This document shows, in pieces, positions 13,000-26,437 of a stretch of 64,000 bases of DNA. A program made the translations under genes and the position numbers. The first letter of the stretch is position 1. Every line of letters starts with the position of its first letter. This stretch comes from Nomia melanderi (lineage: Eukaryota; Arthropoda; Insecta; Hymenoptera; Halictidae). The stretch spans positions 9,370,606-9,434,605 of the forward strand of contig NC_135009.1 in NCBI RefSeq assembly GCF_051020985.1, written 5' to 3'. The notes beneath the pieces were generated by a model. That model made no database searches. It saw only the letters and a list, made by a program, of their open reading frames with translations, and was not told the origin of the DNA.

Positions 13000-14020
13000 T
13001 CCAATGTACGTGAGTTCCAATTAAAAATCGGAAGAAACGCGGGAGCCCGGTTGAATAGTTCAATTTTGTATGTCGAGCGAGTGCACGACGATTACGTTCT
13101 CCCGGGGGTCCGCTGGAGGCGGTGGATCACTGGATTAATGGCACACGGTTAGAAGAATAGGAGAAACTCGGCCGCACGCAGGCATCCGAGGACGTGACTT
13201 GATTTTAAGGGAACGGGATCGACGAACCGGCGTCGACGAGTTCTCCGACGCAGCACGGACACGGGCGAGGGCGGAACGTCGGCGCGACGCGGCGCACAAA
13301 GAAGATCAACGGCTACCTGTGCGCGTTTGTTTGTGTGTGCATCGATTCGGTGAGGCAGGATCGATCTGACGGAAGGAGAAACGGTGTCGCGGCGGCAGTA
13401 AACAAATAGGAAACGTGTTCCGCGATCGGTATCGGTCAGATGGGATCGAGGGAAGTTTAGCGAGCATTTACCTGCGACCACCGGCTCGCGTGTGCAGGAA
13501 ACTACCCCTTGGAAACGTTTCTTGAACCGTGGAGTCGCGTTCGGAGAGCCGGTGAACGTTTCATCTTGATAGCTGTTGCTCGGAATTTCGCGCGGCACGC
13601 GTCCCCGGAGGAAAGGAGAAAGAGGACATAAATAGAAAAAAAGACACGAAAGAGGGAGGAATAAGGAATTTGTGAGAGAGGAACGAAGGAGGGAAATCGA
13701 AGAAAAGGAGGAGACGAAAAGATAGAGAGAATTAGAGGAAAAGGAGAAAGAGATAGAGGAACAGGCAGATAGAAAGCAGAGAAATAAAATAACAGAGAGA
13801 CAGAGAGGGAAAGATAGGAGAATAGAGAAGTAAAGATAAGAAGATAGAGAGACGAAGCTAGAAAGCGAAAGTCCAGCCAACTGTCACGCAAGAAGACTGA
13901 GAACCGACAAAATCAATCAGGGAAACGATGAACTGCCAGCGAACTAGCCCCCCTAGTCGTCGGATACTCTAACGCAGCGCGTGGATCCCGACAAGTTCCC
14001 ATCGCATAGATTCCTAGCCA
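13000..14020 (+). other. Candidate non-coding first exon (purine-rich leader)
   Basis: A 13611-13868 tract on the + strand is almost pure purine, much like the leader of exd at 55.0-55.8 kb. It is followed by ordinary sequence and then a good donor, CCAG|GTAAAC, at 14020/14021. A short reading frame starts at the ATG at 13928 and ends after 14 codons. The nearest downstream + strand gene is the membrane protein at 46855, whose first recognised exon has an acceptor before its ATG, so a leader exon must exist somewhere upstream. Joining these is inference only; the 5' boundary is not determined. Confidence 0.3.
13611..13868 (+). repeat. GA-rich low-complexity tract
   Basis: About 260 bases of G and A with few interruptions (GAGAGAGG, AGGAGAAAG, GATAGAGAG units). 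The opposite strand therefore gives long serine/leucine/phenylalanine-rich open frames that I regard as artefacts. It may belong to a transcribed leader or act as a GAGA-factor-type site. Confidence 0.7.
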
Positions 14021-14857
14021 GGTAAACCGCTGGAACGTTTCGAATCGTTCGGAATTGTTTTTCGATACTGGCCGCCGCGCGTATATTGGCCGGTCGTTCT
14101 CGTACGGGAAATCAAGAGGTTGGTTTTTTAATCGTTCCGAAGTAGGAAATATTTCAGCGCGACCAATTGAATTGCCGGTGATCGATTAATTACAATTGCC
14201 AAGGATTTCTGGCCTGTCTTTCGCGTGTCCGGTGTCGTTCGCGTGCGCCGGGGTTTTTCCATTATTTTTTCCTGCGCGTTGAAAGGCTGCCAGCTCCGTC
14301 CACACCTTCTGTTGGAGGAGCTTTTATTACCGACGTTATTGTCTCTCGAATTCATTGGTTATTCAGGGTGGACGAGGTAGGGCGTTCGGGCCGGGCCAAC
14401 GTGCCCATTGTTCGCCGCGGTGTGTCGATACCCGCTGCTCAATAATCGAGCGGCCGCTGCTCCATTCGCTCCTTTTCCCTCGATTCTTAACTCCCCCGTC
14501 GTTGTACATAGTTTATTCCGCGCAGTTTGACTTTAAACAACGACCACGAGCGAAATGTATTCCCCCTCCGTAACAGAACGTCAATCCCGGTGAATAGCCG
14601 TGCGACGTAATCTCGTTACGCGCTTTTCGACGACGTTGAAAAATTGCGATACCGCCGGCAAAGCTCGATACCCGGCGTTCCGGACGCTCAATCGGCAGCC
14701 GCGGGCGCCGACGCGTGTAGAAAATTAATCGGAACCAGCCGAGGGTTTGATCGAACCGCCGGTAGGACGGATCGTGATTATCCGCGTTACTGCGCTTGAT
14801 GATCCACGGTACTTGATCGAAATTTCACGACTTCCCGATTTTTCGGTTACTTGGTTT

Positions 14858-15195
14858 CTCAGTTTTCTTGATTTAGTAATTTCCGAGTTGCTCGGTATTA
14901 CAATTTCCTAATTTCCTAATTGCTCGATTTTGCAATTTTTCATTTTGACATTTCCCTATCTTCCGAGCTTCCAAGCTCTCAAGTTTACAATTTCTCAATT
15001 CTCTAATTTCCTCGGTTGCCAGTTTCTCAATCTGTCACGCTTCTGCGCTTCCAAGTTTTCAACTTCCCAAGTCATGAATTTTCTAAGACCACAATTTCTG
15101 AATTTCTCAATTTCTCAATTTCTCAATCTGTAAAGCTTCCAACATCTAAAGTTACCGATTTCCAAATCCCCTGATATTTCAATTTTCAAACTGTC
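14858..15195. repeat. Degenerate ~10-nt tandem array (CAATTTCTCAA type)
   Basis: Runs of short related units such as CAATTTCTCAA, AATTTCCTAA, CTTCCAAG and TTTCTCAAT at roughly 10-11 nt spacing, with perfect triplets of the 10-mer AATTTCTCAA/TTTCTCAATC at about 15104-15128. It looks like an old, heavily mutated simple repeat. Confidence 0.65.
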
Positions 15196-16754
15196 CAACG
15201 TACTTACACACAAACCCTTTGGAGTACCATAACGAATACAATAATCAGTGATTCCGAGCACGGATAATACCCTCTTGTATAACTGCATGGAGTCGCAGAA
15301 GGAATCAATGAAATGACAATACTTGTTGCACAGTACACAAAGGTAATCCACACATGCAAACCGTCTAGAAGGGATGAAACTTCGATCCAATCGATCCAAG
15401 CAATACCAACGTCGCGATTCGACTAAATTGTGCCCGTTCGATCTACTGGGATCTTCTGGCCGACTGAAATCGATACACGGGCTGCGAAAAAGGCTCGGTT
15501 TGAATATTATTGAGCAAGCTGACGGTTCTCCGGATTTCCAATATCGTTACATCCGGTCTGATGCAGCGAGCATACACCGGCAAGCCCGGAGAGGGAATTG
15601 GAAATGATTGAAATGAGAAAGGCTCACTCGTTTCGTAGTGATTCCCATTAACCAGGTAACGTCACACCGAATTACATCGACGCAAGACACGGGTTCTAAT
15701 ATTTGTCTTCGCTCCAAGGTGTATCGGGGAAAATTGAATTACCGGGGCGCTATGAATTCTTCAGTCACCGAAGCTGCGAAAACACTGACGCGCGCCCATG
15801 GAAAATTCATCTCGCGAACGCAAACTTTATACAAAATGAAGCCTGTCGTGACGACCTAGCTGCTAACTTGGCTTTTTCGAGGCACCAACTGACTGAGACG
15901 ATTACGAGTGGGTCGTCTGAGTGCTTATTTGAATATTTATTTTCTATCTTCCCACTGTATCTTCCCTTGACGTAGATTTATATTCCTCGAAGCTAAGGTT
16001 ATGTCCCTTTTTCGAAGAAGAAACCGAGTGTGTTCAGCGTAGGAATAGTTCTCATGCAATTCGTTCGATCTCGGAATTGCGCGAGCGTGAATTTACCTGG
16101 GAGACGTAAAGAAGCAAACGAATGACACGGAGCTTGGCAAGTTCAATACTTTCCGACTGTTTACGACTGTGTATCGAGGCGAATTTACGATACGAACAGA
16201 TCGCTAGAGGAGTGCATTCTCTGTTTCTTATCTAGCTTTTTATCTCTGTACACGTAACCGCAATAGCAGAAGATTTTCGGTGGCTAGAGGGAGAATTTCA
16301 TTTCCGAAAGAGTTCGTCTGTTTTCCCATTGCTCTGGGTTACCATTTCTGGCAACGAGGCGGTTAATCGAGATTGCTGTTTAACGAACAAAGGATTTTTA
16401 GCCCGTGTCTCGGTATCGCGTACCAGTTTCGCTTTTGTCCCGAGTTCCGTTGCGGCCTCGACTTCCATTCAACGGAAATTCCATCTAGAACCGATGGTAA
16501 CAGGATCATCGTGCGGTTAACGAGACGTGAAACTCGATTCCCGAGCCCATGGGAGAATCCCTCGCAATGTTACGGTAGCAGCGTGAAAAATATGCTCGAT
16601 CATTGACCGAATTTTGTGAGAGCCCTCGAATAAATCCGGAGGCTTGCCTAGACTGAGGAACGATTTACTCAGACACGTATCCGAGGATGGACACAAAACA
16701 TGGCTTGGAACAGTCCACGGATAAATTGATGAAATTTTTGGCTTCTATTTTATT

Positions 16755-16974
16755 TTACACTAAAATTATCGTACCTGTCAGAATGACTAGTCTCAGTTTT
16801 CTTATTTCGCAGTTATTGGTACCTTAAAAGCGTCAAATATACGAAATCATTTGGAAGATAAATGGTTTCACTTGAATACTGTAATTAATATATAAAGAAA
16901 CCGAAAAGGAATTTATTATTACAATTTTTATAAGAATTACATATTAATCATGTTAAACGATCCTCTAGTGTTAA
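16755..16974. repeat. Family A MITE-like element, copy A4
   Basis: About 220 bp. The left end TTACACTAAAATTATCGTACC and right end CCTCTAGTGTTAA are diverged family A termini. GTCAGAATGACT and CTTATTTCGCAG lie inside the left end as in A1 and A2. The right TTAA (16971-16974) is also the start of a family B-like end, TTAACCCATTTTGTCTCGC. Confidence 0.58.
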
Positions 16975-17609
16975 CCCATTTTGTCTCGCACACAATTTTT
17001 TTTTGAAAAGGATAAAATGGTTTTTCCTTATTAGAGATGCCTTCAGGGAATAATATATGTAAGTCTTTTGAAAATATTTCAAAATGAAATGTGGAAATAT
17101 ATTATTCGTAATGTATTCTAGAATTACTTGCACAAAAAAACTTCTCGAAGTTTAAGAGAACTTTTTGATCTTCTAAAAAGTCTTTGCACAGAAAACTGAA
17201 TTATGCATCGAAGTCTGAAATACTAGGAAAGGAAGAAAGCATATCGAACACCTCTCGTTTAAATAATTAAATTATTCATTTGTAGCTTTCAATTTTACAT
17301 ATTGAAGCTCGAAGCTGCCATTACAACGGTATTCGACCGCAAATGGTCAATAACTTCCCGTTCCTTTCGCCGCAAATTTCAGAACACGTGTGCACTGTGA
17401 ACCGCGTTAGCAAGCTCACGTTGAAACATGATTGGTGACATTAATTTAACATTAACGCATGAAAAGTTGATTCTCGGTCAGCATATGGGCAGTAGTCGTC
17501 CTTTTCTGTTTTGTTTACGGTATTGATTAATTGCCGTGTGATTGAACCAGCGAATGGAGTATTACTGCCGAAAATTCATTTGAAAAGAGCCCTTGTCCAC
17601 CGCGACCAA

Positions 17610-17902
17610 TTAACCCCTTACACTTGAAAGCTTTTCACTAGAAATATTCAACATTTTCCGATGACATATAGACGACAGATTTTCATTCAATATTTCGCTT
17701 ATCGATGCATTGTACAAAAACATTTCATAAAGTTTAATATCATACAGAAGACTTACACGGATCAAGAGATATCACAATTTAATTTCAATACTTCATATCT
17801 AATCGCATTAAATTAAATTTAATATTGAGTATGAAATTTTATAATTCCTCTACATCAAATCAAGCGTCAAGCTACAGTCATCTCTTGAGTGCCAGTGGTT
17901 AA
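17610..17902. repeat. Family B MITE-like element, copy B1
   Basis: A 293-bp element bounded by TTAA. Left end TTAACCCCTTACACTTGAA followed by TTTTCACTAGAAATATTCAA. Right end, reversed: TTAACCACTGGCACTCAAGA, followed inside by CTTGATTTGATGTAG. Both internal blocks recur in other copies (39680, 40267, 44457). Likely a non-autonomous piggyBac-type element; no open frame. Confidence 0.7.
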
Positions 17903-20900
17903 ACCTAACTTTCATCAGTGTACTATATACACAGTATCCAACAACATCGTTCAATTATCGGTAGACACTGTACGTAGACAGTCCACAAACAAAGTCTGTC
18001 AATCCGAACTAGTATTGAGACTTCGCTACAACTAGCCGGCAGACGACGGGCTTACGTAAATTCCGTCGAGAAGCTGCCGTTGTCGCGAGCTTCCTGCCCG
18101 GTGCGCCGTAAGACGCGGAAGTTGTTGTTCCAACGACAATCTCGGCCCTATCACGGCGTCCCATTGTTTCGGTTACAGCGCGTCCTCGCCAGAGATTGCG
18201 AAACAGCTTGCAAACTTCGTTGTTTTTCATCCCGGTCGCTTGATTGCGCGTAGCTTCTTTGCTATCCGCGATACACTGGACCACAGATTCTTATACGTTT
18301 CCTAAGGTTCCAGGAAACGACGAAGCGGAATTGGGTAGAGCTGTAATTTACTTTCCAACCACCGAAACCATAGCGAGAGCAGATCAAAGTCTACTTAAAA
18401 CGAGGATTTACATAATCGCCCGCAGCACAGCGAACGTGGCCAGGCAGTCCTCGTAATTTCTGGATTCAAAGTGTCTGCCTTTATGGCGGTGATTTTTAAA
18501 CTCTTCGTTTATTAGCTGATTGTTCAGACCTTTTACGAATGCAGCGAGAATTTTTTGCTGTTTCATAATGAACATACTTGGCAATTCAGTTGGCAACTTA
18601 ATTCATTTCTCCGGTAACAACACATCTTGGTACCTTTCACCTAAGTTAACTTCATTACATCACTTCCTTCTGCACGAAGAATCACATGTTTCTATATGCA
18701 GAACTTGTAACCATTTGAGAACGAATTTCATCATTTTAGCGACAACAAACTTCCATATTTAGAATATAAAGTTGTAAACAATAGATTTGTTCAAATAACA
18801 AGATATCACTATTCATTTTCCTCTGGCATTCAACACTCCGCTATGCAATTTAACTTCCTCTGCGTAGGGTTTTCAATGTTTTCAAAAATCCTCATCCGCA
18901 AAGGATTAATTCCTCTTTGCACTGCACAAATACAATAATCCTCTAAAACTCCAAAGAACAAGAGTTTTCATATCGTACTAACTCTCACAAACATTTCGCG
19001 TTCCGAAATGCTCAACAATTAACCTTTACCGAGCATATCACCTCCCATGTGACATTATATTTTTTATTGTAACGTTTGTTACTTGTTGAGTGACATGATA
19101 ATTTGTATATAATACATCTGTAAACCTCTAACACTTATTCCAGCGTCTAACTAGTTTCATTCCCGACGAAACTGTCACACCCACTCTGCTAAACTTTTCA
19201 AAATTCCACCCCTTTCCGTAATTTAACGGGCCACTTTAAAACTATTCCTCCACATTTGACGATCCAGCGGCAACTTTGGTCTGAGAATTTGATGTCTCAT
19301 TAACTCAGCAACATCACTGCGTCGTGAAAAATAGTATAGCAATTTTCAACCCCAGTCGGCACGAAAAGCAAACGTTTCGCTAACGCCAACAATCCCCGCG
19401 CGCCCGGTGCATCCACGTGACCGAGCCCGTGCAAATGGCCAGCAGCAAACCGTGCAGGCAAGAGGGAAAAAAGGAACGATAGCTGAACGAACAAACGAGT
19501 CCCTTTTATTCGCCAGCTTTACACGAGCCTAGAACTCTCCGTTAGAATCTTTACCGGATCGAAACGCGCGTACTCTTCCGTAAAAGTTCATTGCTTCGAC
19601 TAGTCCGGGACGCGAGGGACGCTGCGCCAAGATTCCAAAGCGGTTCAACTTTTATTACCGGCGTTCCTCGACTTCCGCGCGATCTCCGACTCCACTCGGG
19701 CCTAACGATTTCCTGCCTCACTTCGATTCTGTTCTCTTTTTTCCGTTCCCTGCCTCTCACGAGCGAAACATGGCTGCATTCTTCGTTCCCTTTGTTTCAA
19801 GCGTAACCTCCATCCCCCGTTCACCAAGAAACTCGCCCCTGAAACGTTCCTTCCGCGCGGGAACTGTCCGTCGAATCGATTCACTCGATTTTCGCCTGAA
19901 TTTCCATGGCTGCGACGTGCTTTTCCACCGGGTTTCTCTCGACTGAGCGTCATTCGGAGCGTTCGCCGTTATTGGTAGTGAATATTCGCAAGGTTTTTTG
20001 TTTGGCGACGCCACGTGCCACGAAAACGAGGACGCGCGGCACGGCGCGTGAGAGTGCATAAATATCGCCGAAAAATGGAAGAGTGAGGCGTGGCCTGTTG
20101 AAAAAATTAATAGTCGCGACCGCGAGTTGTGTAAACTAATTTCACGGCGACGGCGAACGTTTTAATATGCTGTTGGTGCTGCTTTGTTACTCGGTTCGCG
20201 GTTTTGCAAAGTATCGATCGAGCTTTCGAGATTCTCAGGTGATTTACCGTTCATTTTTCGTTTAATATCCACGGTAACGGTGCGGCGGTGTACTTACGGA
20301 GGTCGTTTAATTACGGAGCTCGCGAAGAGGTTCTTGCAGAGAATACGGCTACTGATTTGATAGAAAAGATGTGTGTCGCAGAAAATTAAAGGAAACGCTT
20401 AGAAATGAGATCAATTCTCGTTGGGCTGTTGATCCATAGCTAGTGATGTCTTTGTGAACGCAGGAATAAACGCTGATAACGAAGGGAAACGAAGGAAAGT
20501 GAAATACTTGTAACGACCCTCGTAAAACGCTGAGCAAATATTTTTAACGGCGGCCGCTCGGCTACGACCTATAACCGTTACAGTTTTACGAGTGTTACTT
20601 CTCATAGAGAGACACGCAAATTGTTTCCGAGCGATATCGTTGGGTATTGGTTCATCGAATCGAGAAGATATTACGATTCTGCACAGATTTATTACTTAAT
20701 TAAAAAGTGACACGAAAGTTCCGAGTGTGCAATTCGAGTCAATTGTATTAAATGTTGTATCTTTTACTTTTCCTTGCCGTTATCATTATATAAATAACTT
20801 AATAAATAAATTCATTAAATAAATGTTAGTTAATTAAATAGAGAGAGGAACATAAGATAATTGACTCCTAGTGATAGACACTACAGTAACAATACAAGAC

Positions 20901-23900
20901 AACGCAATTATCAAAAAAATCCTTTAATTGCAAACACATTATTTAAGAATAATACTATTTATTATATAATAAAAATACAAATTAAAATATTAATATTATT
21001 CATATAACACGCATCGTGGTTCTCGAGAAAATACGATAACATCGTTAAATACGCTACAGGATCTCAAGACAAACAGGAGTTTCTTCGTTATTCGATGAAA
21101 CTTTGCGATATTTATACACTCGGAGAATTAATAGCGGAAGCGGAAGTTCAAACGGTATCGGGGCAAGGCACGGACAGTAAATGAAAACAGCGAACTCAAT
21201 CCCGGGGGCTGTGCTCGCGCAAACGTGTTGGAAAACGTTGCCAGTGGATGTATCATACTTCTCACGTTCCTAATTCAGCGCTCGTCGGAATCACGATGCG
21301 ATCGCAGAGAAATTTCTGCCTCTTCGCGCGCCGCGTTTCGAAATTCCCGGCAACCAGCGGCAAAATAAAGGGGAAAGTTTTCGGGTTAGCGGGGAATACC
21401 CGCGAATATTCATCGCTCAAAGGGTTTCGCGGCTGGACTGAAAAGGTTTCGAATCTTCCCTCCCCCGGAGAGTGGAATACGCGATAAGGATCCCGGTAAC
21501 GAGGAAACTCGGGGATTTTCACTGAAACCTCAAAACTTAACCCCTCGGTGTCTAGGGTCTGTATTGGCCCAGTTCGAAAATCATATTTAAGTATTATTGA
21601 AACGAAGATTAACCCCTGACTAACTGAGTAGAATCTCGAAAAATCCGTGGAACCTTTTAGACACAGAATAAATTGATTAGATGTACTAATTATAAAGTCT
21701 CAATATTGGTTGTACATATTCAGATTGTCACAGGTTCTGGCAAGAGTTTTAAAATTTTATGCTTGAAAAGAAAGTTAAGTAACTGTTCTGAAATCTGGAA
21801 AACTAATTAGACTCCTTTTCCGTATTTCTCCAATATTTTGTTATTCAGAAGATAAAATGATAATTAGGATAAATTTTCTTGTAATTGTATCCATCAAAAT
21901 CGACGTAGACATGTACCAAATAATATTGATGAAATTTAATACCCGCCAATCTGGCGCGTGCCATAAACCTAGTGTTAACCCTTCAGCCGCGAGTGACACG
22001 GTATCCACGTTCAGCTTGCCTTATCAATTTCGGCATTCAATTTCGGAATCCACGTCACGTTGAATTTTTCAGAAATTCTAATCCTGGTTTATGCATCTAT
22101 AGCATCGTGTTCTGAAGTGTTCGATATCCAAAAACATTTTTAAAACTGAACTTTCTTTGAATCAGATTTTCTTTATTTTCAATTATTTTCAGTATTTTCC
22201 TGCTATTACAAACTTCGTTATAATTATTCATAAATGTTACTATTATTATCAATTTTTCTCGGGTTTCTGGAAAGAAAAATCAGAAGACTGCTTCCAAATG
22301 AACGGTTAGCGGAATACCAAGAAAATAATATTCGGAACGAACAAAGATACTCGTGTAAAAACCGAGTGTCTGATCCAGGATGATTACGTTCTTCCCGCGG
22401 GTCGCCAACAGATTGTGTCGACGAAGATTGCGGGTCGCAAACGAATGGCCGGTGAAATGCCGGACCGAATTCCCAGCGGGAAGCAATTTACCCAGATATA
22501 CGGTGTGTATATAGACCGGCCGGCAAATTCATTTGGTTTCTTAAATATTTCATAACAAGGGGAAACGAGGAAAACCTTCGAGAAGAATGTCACGTGGTAT
22601 TCTGACCAACGGCATTCCCCAAATTTCAGGTCATCTTTGTGCGAGGGTAAAGTCCGCCGCGAGACGCCGCTAGGGTGGCCAGCGACCCCAAAAATTCACA
22701 CCGTAGACGCGTTGATTAAATTTGAAATTATAACCTGAACCCTTTCGTCTCGATTGTAATTCGTCATCGTTAGCCTTCATGTTAGTTGATAATTTAGCAA
22801 CAATTTATAATATTTAGGAATTCTACATTTTCAAAAGAAATCGATGTTCAGGTACTCGAAGAATAGAGATTGATAGAAGTTTTGTCAAATTTTCAACAGT
22901 AGTTAGCAAATTCTGTAGTAGAAGATATAAAAATTGTCCAAATTTTCTATGAAAATATGCAGTTGAAATACATATGTTGCCGATGATTTTAGCATTCCAT
23001 TAGCATTCAATTAGTATTTTCTTATTCCGCGAATTTGTCACCTAATCAAAAGTATTCCGTGACTTCGAACAGGTTAAAGACCACTACTTCAGACGTTAGT
23101 CGAAAGCCACAGAGAACGAGCACGGTTGAAATAGATTTTAATTAATCCCGGAGTCATGAGACAGATTCTATTCAGCTGCAATTCAACTGTCTCGCGCAGA
23201 AACGGATTTTCAGTCTGTTTCGCGCGAGACGTTGGAAACTCTTCGACGATTCCCGTGTAAGTGGTTTGCGACTCGTCGTCCAAGTCGCTCGAAGAATCGT
23301 GCAAGTTTAACCATTCCCCGTATCCTCTCGATTTATTTTACAGACAAGAAAACACGGCGAAGAACAACAAGGAACGGAGACTGTAGGATATTTTCGAATA
23401 CTTCGCCTGCTGCTTTTGAAAAATACGTCCATATTTCAAAAGGTATCTCAGGTAAACCGTGGACTGTTTACCAAATTTTATGAGACATGGGATGACAAGC
23501 GTTTATATTTTAGGATATATTCCGTCTACGTATTGTTCCTCAAGTTTTACGAGGCACGGGTCGACGGAATTTTAAGCGAATAGGTGAAGGAACGAAATAT
23601 CTTTAGCCGTGTCGTCCCAATTTTTATAACTTCAACATTAATTTGATGAGAACGAAGGTTAATAGAGAAATCGTTATAATGTTTCTCGGTTACGTTACTA
23701 TTAATAACTCTTTATAACTTATAATTCTATAATAAACTTGGACAAATCAACTTTCTTAATTGAACCTAAATCTCGCGTGGAACTTCTGCTAATTAATCTC
23801 CTTCCGCGATCCTATTGTGCTTTAACGAACACCTAAGAAAGATAGAACAAACTGTACAGTATAAGTCTCCGCGAATCTAGTGTTGACAAACTATTCAAAC

Positions 23901-24480
23901 CGCTGCAACTTCTACGGGAACTACTGTATTCAGAAACCTCACAAATCAAGAAAGATCTTCCAGCTCCAGTTATTTATGTCGATTATTCCCAGAAACTTCA
24001 GCGACAAGAACCCTGAACAGCAGAGATAGGAGCAGAAATCTGTCAAGCACGGAAGACGGACAATCAACGTCGCGAAAACTTGGACGGAATCCTGTTGGAT
24101 GGGAAAGGGAAGAGCGGAGGAGCTGAAGGGAACGAAGGACTCGCGAAACGCGGACCGATGACCAACCGCGATACAATAGAAGCAGGCTGGCGAGTGAGCT
24201 TTCCAGCGAGGAGACGAGGGACAGGTGAAAAGGGACTGCGACAGCGAACGAGCCGATAAATGAAACCGAGCCTGACCACGCTGTCCTCTGCCGTTCGCCG
24301 TTTTGTGCTTCACCGTCGGTGTCCCGTTCGTTTCGATTTCCTTTTTTCGCGTCGACTGGACACGCGGAAATGAATCGGCGCAACGCATGCCACGGGTTTC
24401 CCTGTCGCGGAGGAATCGCGATGCAGGTCGTCGGCGCTGGAAAATCTCGCGGAGAATGCTTGAGAACGAGTTAGGGAATG

Positions 24481-24835
24481 TTAACCCTTTGGCCTCGACA
24501 GTTTTTCAGTGGAAATATTCTACATTTTCCGATAGGATGTGGTCGATACTCTTTAAAATGTAGGAGGCATGAAAATGAAACGTGAGGTCAAAATAGAATA
24601 TTAATATATTTAATAAGTTGCGAAGAACACATAAGGGAAGAACCTCGACGTCTCGGGCGTTCAGATAAAGCGACTTAAAGCGACTCTTCTAAAAATGAAA
24701 GTGCAATGTGGTGTGATACGCGTCGGAATCGTGCGCCTTCGAGAAACATCGCTAATGGTCGTCGAACAATCGAATCTCGATTGTAGTGAATCTCATTTCA
24801 ATATGCAAAACTTAATATTGAGTATCAAAGTCTGC
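24481..24835. repeat. Family B MITE-like element, copy B2 (right end decayed)
   Basis: Left end TTAACCCTTTGGCCTCGACA followed by GGAAATATTC.ACATTTTCCGAT, closely matching B1. TTAATATTGAGTATCAAAG at about 24810 matches B1's interior TTAATATTGAGTATGAAAT. No clean right terminus is visible, so the end coordinate is approximate. Confidence 0.55.
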
Positions 24836-25149
24836 GATTTTGCTGTATGACATTGAACTGGGAAATTCAAAAATTATGAAACCGAAATTTTCCGAAAAAT
24901 TCTAAATTTTTGAACTTCGAGATAAAAATTGGTAGGTTCAAACAAATTTGTTTGAAGTATTTGAATTTGTTGTTTCGATTGCTAGTCAAACGATTATTGT
25001 GTGACGTGAGACTGAAGGTAAAAGGAAACTTGGGAGGATAAGAATGACAATATAGGAAAGAAGATATGAAAGTAAAGGAACTATTTAAAAACGTGAAACA
25101 GCCATCCCTGTTCTCCACAATCTTGTCTTCCGTTTTTCTCTTGTTTAGT

Positions 25150-25610
25150 CTTCCTTCGGGGAATACGCGCCTCGCTAAAAACGGACGAAGCAGTCCACGC
25201 GGAAGATAAAGTATTTATAACGTGATTTGTTTTTTGTGGGAAGAAAAACTAACGAGGGTGTGGGTGGAATTAAACGTGATGGAGGATGGAGGAGAGAAAA
25301 GAAAATACAACCGCCCTCCTTTGCGTGTTTTCCTTTAGCGACTCGTCCTCCGCCGAAAAAGAGGTGAAACGAGTCACGAGGAAGATACAGTATTATAACG
25401 TGATTTGTTTCTCGTGGAAAAAAGTTAACGAGGCTGAGGGTGAAATTAAACGTGGCCGCGCTTTCTCTTGGCGTCAGAGATTCCTCCCTCACCGAAAGAG
25501 GAATAAAACGAGCGAAAAGAAAGTTGGGGTACTTACGACGCGATTCGCTTCTCGTGGGAAGAAAAAAGGTATTAGAGATAGGGTGAAATTAAACGTGCCG
25601 GAGGGCGGGG
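25150..25610. repeat. Three-copy tandem repeat, 145-180 bp units
   Basis: Three successive copies share GAAGATA.AGTATT.ATAACGTG, TTTGTTTCTCGTGG-like and GGGTG.AATTAAACGTG blocks: copies centred near 25205-25290, 25380-25460 and 25520-25600. Insertions between blocks make the period uneven. The copies differ by many substitutions, so the duplication is not recent. Open frames across it are inconsistent between copies. Confidence 0.62.
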
Positions 25611-26203
25611 ACGAAATAGAGCCATCTGTCTTCTGTATAATAACGCTTTACCGGTGATTTGCGCGCGCCCATTTCCGCGCCGGGCTCTTCCGCTGATATC
25701 AATTAATTAACGCGATCATGAACCATGCCTGCACGAGTACCGGGAACTAAGATCCGACCTTCGGAGGAGAGCTTTAGATCAATGGCGATTGCAGCGAATT
25801 CGCTCCGCACTTCGCGTCTCGATTACACGAATACTATAAACATGGCGGTATAAATCAAATTTGGAAAATGCTATATAAATATAAATTCACCGCTGCAACT
25901 ACTAACTAGTCGTTATTTTTTTATGGAAACTAGAAAGTGCAGTTATTGAGAGTTGAATCGATTTACTATGTTACTTTGCATGTTACTATGCCGGATTATT
26001 TAAGAATTGCATAGTGACACTGTGTCTTTTCGATAATCATAAGGAACTCAGGATCGAGTCATTTTCGATATTATTAGAAAAATAAAACGTATTTTCCGCG
26101 TGAAGACTCTCTGAAAAAGATGAAACGCATGAACGGAAAACGAGAAAAGGTCGAAGGGAATATTAATCCCTTCATATCTAATTTTCATACAAAATTATGT
26201 GCA

Positions 26204-26437
26204 CGTACAGTTGGGAGATGACTTGATGTCTACCGAAACGACACAGTGGCAAGAGTTATATTCCTAGTTCATAATTCTAGTTTTGACCGATTACTTGTCA
26301 CCCTATTAACAAACAGTAAATTAGCCGAAATATCAGGAGTTAGGAAATAAAACCAATAGAAAATTGCGTAAAGAAAGATGAAAACTGATCAATCAGCCGA
26401 ATTCTTCAGCCTAGCTATCAAGTGATCTAGTAGTAAA
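26204..26437. repeat. Family C dispersed repeat, copy C3
   Basis: Starts CGTACAGTTGGGAGATGACT and ends with CTTCAGCCTAGCTATCAAGT then GATCTAGTAGTA. It aligns in order with copy C2 throughout, and with copy C1 over the right half (TTAGGAAATAAA, GATGAAAACTGATCAAT). Confidence 0.62.

Noticed and set aside
13149..13891. Long - strand open frames (243 and 129 codons) opposite the GA-rich tract
   Set aside because: They are serine/leucine/phenylalanine runs produced by the complement of a purine-rich tract; no domain, no splice structure.
23939..24388. Overlapping - strand frames of 137-149 codons
   Set aside because: Two different frames open over the same stretch, low-complexity Ser/Leu/Arg content, no domain.
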